8,215 bases of DNA from JACOTK01 sp038256565 (GTDB taxonomy: Bacteria > Actinomycetota > Acidimicrobiia > Acidimicrobiales > CADCSY01): the NCBI GenBank assembly GCA_038256565.1, contig JBBSKG010000105.1:1-8215 (forward strand). Reading direction: 5' to 3'. The translations under genes and the position numbers were made by a program. Below, in pieces: positions 6,333 to 8,215 of the stretch; within the stretch, counting starts at the first letter, position 1, and each line of letters begins with the position of its first letter. Under the pieces are notes generated by a model, which was given only the letters and a program-made list of their open reading frames with translations, was not told the origin of the DNA and did no database searches.

Positions 6333-8002
6333 ACCTCAGCCCTAAGGACGACTTGTTGGCCTATTCCACCGACACAACCGGGGGAGAGGTTTACACGATG
6401 GCCTTTCGTAACCTGGACACCGGCAAAGACCTTGCCGATCAGATTCCCGGCACTTACTACGGGACCGCTTGGGGCAACGACAACACAACCTTCTTTTATG
6501 TCAAGCCCGATGAAGCCATGCGCCCATACCAACTGTGGCGTCACAGCTTGGGCACACCAGTGACCGATGACGTACTCGTATACGAAGAACCCGACGAACG
6601 CTTCTATCTGGGGGTCGGCACAACTAAGGACGAGCACTATCTGGTTTTACATCTCGGCTCCAAGATGACCGATGAGTGCAGGTTGCTTTCTGCTGACGAA
6701 CCAACCGGTGAGTTCCAACTGGTAGAGGCCCGTCAACAAGGTGTCGAGTACGGAGTGGAACATCACGGTGATCGCTTCTTCATCGTCACAAACGCTGATG
6801 GGGCTGAAAACTTCAAACTCATGGAGGCGCCCGACACTGCACCCAGTCGATCAAACTGGACCGAGGTAATCGCTCATCGCCCCGATGTTCACTTAAGCGG
6901 TATCGACGTATTCGCCAACTACCTAGTGCTCTTCGAACGAGCCGGAGGCCTTCGCCACATTCGTGTGCGCAGTCTTGTCGGCAATGACGACTATGTAATC
7001 GACCAACCAGAAGAGGTATCGACAGCTTCAGGTGGGAGTAATCCAGAGTTTGATTCAACCATGTTGCGATATGGCTACACGTCGATGATCACACCAAGTT
7101 CGGTGTTCGATTACAACCTCATCACACGAGAGCGGACACTGCGCAAACAACAACCTGTCCTCGGTGATTACGACCTCTCGCTCTATGTCACCACACGTAT
7201 TTGGGCTACGGCAGACGATGGCACTGAAATCCCGATGTCAGTGGTTTATCGCAAGGACAATGACGCAGATACTGGACGACCCTCCGGCCCTCGGCCCGCC
7301 CTGCTCTACGGCTACGGCTCGTACGAGGCAAGCATGGACCCGGGCTTCTCCTCGATTCGCCTCAGCCTGCTCGACCGGGGTTTCGTCTATGCCATCGCCC
7401 ACATTCGAGGTGGCGGTGAGATGGGTCGCCAGTGGTATCTACGGGGCAAGTTCCTCGACAAGCGCAACACGTTCACCGACTTCATCGCGTGTGCTCGTCA
7501 TCTCACCCATGAAGGCTGGACGACGACCGACCAACTGGTCATCCGAGGCGGCAGCGCCGGCGGACTGCTCATGGGCGCGGTCGCCAACATGGCTCCCGAG
7601 CAGTTTGGCGTGATCATCGCCGAGGTCCCCTTCGTCGACGCGCTGAACACCATCCTCGACCCATCACTGCCGCTGACCGTCATGGAGTGGGAGGAGTGGG
7701 GCAACCCCGTCGAGTCAAGTCAGTACTACGACTACATGAGCTCCTATTCCCCCTACGAGAACGTGGAGACACAGGACTACCCCGCGATGTTGGTGACCGC
7801 CGGGCTCAACGACCCCCGCGTCTCCTACTGGGAGCCAGCCAAGTGGGTGGCCAAGCTGCGCACGACCAGGACCGACACCAATCGGCTGCTCCTCAAGACC
7901 GAGATGGGCGCCGGCCACATGGGCCCCTCGGGCCGCTACGACGCGTGGAAGGACGAGGCATTCGTCCTGGCGTTCATCTTCGACACCCTCGGCATCGACT
8001 AG
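5870..8002 (+). CDS. ptrB: S9A serine peptidase, oligopeptidase B (protease II)-like
   Basis: This 710-residue protein has the full length of the family. The N-terminal segment and seven-bladed propeller span roughly residues 1-450, and the alpha/beta hydrolase domain roughly 460-708. Landmarks are GYGSYE (481-486), HIRGGGEMG (511-519), GGSAGG with nucleophile S562, NDPRV with D648, and GAGHMG with H683. There is no signal peptide, so it should act in the cytoplasm, cleaving short peptides. Oligopeptidase B cuts after basic residues; that specificity is inferred from family resemblance. GTG 5870 is the longest start, but GTG 5876 fits a leaderless transcript better. GC content by 60-base hand counts is about 45-53% up to 7260 and 65-70% from there to the stop, so the gene looks like a mosaic joined near codon 465. 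It converges on an FtsH-like gene, with 14 bases between the stops. Confidence 0.93.
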   Translation: MCVTESVQTSSIPTAPPIAKRVPAERLTHGHLVMDEYAWMRNRDDDPDVIAYLEAENAWTKAQMAHTAKRQEALFEEIRARIQETDLSVPVRKGDWWYYSRTVEGMQYAIHCRKPAFDKGERRDVEPGNDVAEQVMLDQNVLAGDSEFFALGAFDLSPKDDLLAYSTDTTGGEVYTMAFRNLDTGKDLADQIPGTYYGTAWGNDNTTFFYVKPDEAMRPYQLWRHSLGTPVTDDVLVYEEPDERFYLGVGTTKDEHYLVLHLGSKMTDECRLLSADEPTGEFQLVEARQQGVEYGVEHHGDRFFIVTNADGAENFKLMEAPDTAPSRSNWTEVIAHRPDVHLSGIDVFANYLVLFERAGGLRHIRVRSLVGNDDYVIDQPEEVSTASGGSNPEFDSTMLRYGYTSMITPSSVFDYNLITRERTLRKQQPVLGDYDLSLYVTTRIWATADDGTEIPMSVVYRKDNDADTGRPSGPRPALLYGYGSYEASMDPGFSSIRLSLLDRGFVYAIAHIRGGGEMGRQWYLRGKFLDKRNTFTDFIACARHLTHEGWTTTDQLVIRGGSAGGLLMGAVANMAPEQFGVIIAEVPFVDALNTILDPSLPLTVMEWEEWGNPVESSQYYDYMSSYSPYENVETQDYPAMLVTAGLNDPRVSYWEPAKWVAKLRTTRTDTNRLLLKTEMGAGHMGPSGRYDAWKDEAFVLAFIFDTLGID

Positions 8003-8029
8003 CCCGGCGCAGCCACTCAGGCGTCGGCT
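8001..8029. terminator. Hairpin between convergent stop codons, possible bidirectional terminator
   Basis: Bases 8001-8010 pair with 8021-8029 in a nine-pair stem with one bulged base and one G-U pair, around a ten-base loop. The stem starts within the peptidase stop codon and overlaps the stop of the minus-strand gene. This is a natural place for a shared terminator. There is no clear U-tract on either strand, so efficiency is uncertain. Confidence 0.4.
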
Positions 8030-8215
8030 GTCTCGTCACGTAGGTCTATTTCAAGAGCGCCCATTTCAAGCGCCTCTATTTCAAGCGCTGGTATATCTAT
8101 AACGCTGTCTTCGGCGGAACGAATTACTTCGAGGATCTCATCACCGACTAGTTGTTCGCGATCTAAGAGAGCGTCACGGAGTGCCTCGAGGATGTGGCCG
8201 TGCTCAGTGACGAGA
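8017..8215 (-). CDS. C-terminal end of a probable FtsH-like (M41) AAA metalloprotease, start beyond the right edge
   Basis: A minus frame enters from the right edge and ends at TGA 8019-8017, giving 65 residues. The first 30 or so include ILEALRDALLDREQLVGDEI. This resembles the helical end of the FtsH peptidase domain, where a conserved leucine-rich helix is followed by a 'L-x-G-x-E/D-I' turn. The catalytic HExxH and AAA domains would lie outside the window, so the family call rests on this short match alone. A low-complexity acidic tail follows, with three ALE-containing five-residue units. The frame is open throughout. The gene converges with the oligopeptidase gene, so the two are not an operon. 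Confidence 0.5.
   Translation of the reverse strand, partial: LVTEHGHILEALRDALLDREQLVGDEILEVIRSAEDSVIDIPALEIEALEMGALEIDLRDETADA
8044..8088 (-). repeat. Three 15-bp in-frame tandem units in the FtsH-like tail
   Basis: The block ATTTCAAG on the plus strand recurs at 8048, 8063 and 8078. In the minus-strand protein the units are ALEIE, ALEMG and ALEID. They lie after the conserved domain, in a region likely to be exposed and free to vary in length by slippage. Confidence 0.8.

Noticed and set aside
7164..7613. Plus-strand frame of 149 codons within the peptidase
   Set aside because: It is out of frame with the hydrolase domain, which carries the catalytic residues. It is a high-GC shadow.

Overview
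The window looks like a variable stretch of a bacterial chromosome, most likely from an actinobacterium of moderate GC content. That guess rests on GTG starts, a promoter that seems to give a leaderless mRNA, and the style of the oligopeptidase and FtsH-like proteins; there is no 16S or other firm taxonomic marker. Most of the DNA is about 50-60% GC by hand count. The exception is a block of about 65-70% GC at roughly 7265-8040. No tRNA, rRNA, CRISPR array, integrase or transposase is visible.

Layout. (1) 1-3702, minus strand: one uninterrupted 1,234-codon frame, open at the left edge, encodes a very large superfamily 1 helicase with a roughly 690-residue insertion between Walker A and Walker B. 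(2) 3703-3860: a short divergent intergenic region. (3) 3861-4412, plus strand: the first ~154 codons and promoter of an S9-family oligopeptidase gene, cut off and fused to a short unrelated tail. (4) 4427-5692, minus strand: an AAA_14/DUF4143 ATPase with an intact nuclease-like motif and a perfect 17-bp inverted repeat inside its coding sequence. (5) 5693-5834: the ATPase upstream region, with three 23-bp-spaced repeats whose ends are inverted. (6) 5870-8002, plus strand: a complete 710-codon oligopeptidase B-like gene with its Ser-Asp-His triad. (7) 8017-8215, minus strand: the C-terminus of a probable FtsH-like protease, convergent with the peptidase.

The main structural observation is that the ATPase and its repeats lie between two direct copies of the peptidase 5' region (3826-4323 and 5835-6332, constant offset 2,009 bp, about 87% identical by hand count). 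Only the right copy continues into a full gene. This layout fits an ATPase cassette that entered by recombination at the peptidase 5' end and kept or brought a spare 5' end, leaving the gene functional. The sharp GC change inside the intact peptidase, close to its propeller/hydrolase domain boundary, is a second sign of recombination.

No pathway clearly joins the genes. The helicase and the ATPase belong to families that are patchily distributed and often found in genomic islands. A role in defence or in genome conflict is therefore plausible but unproven from this window.
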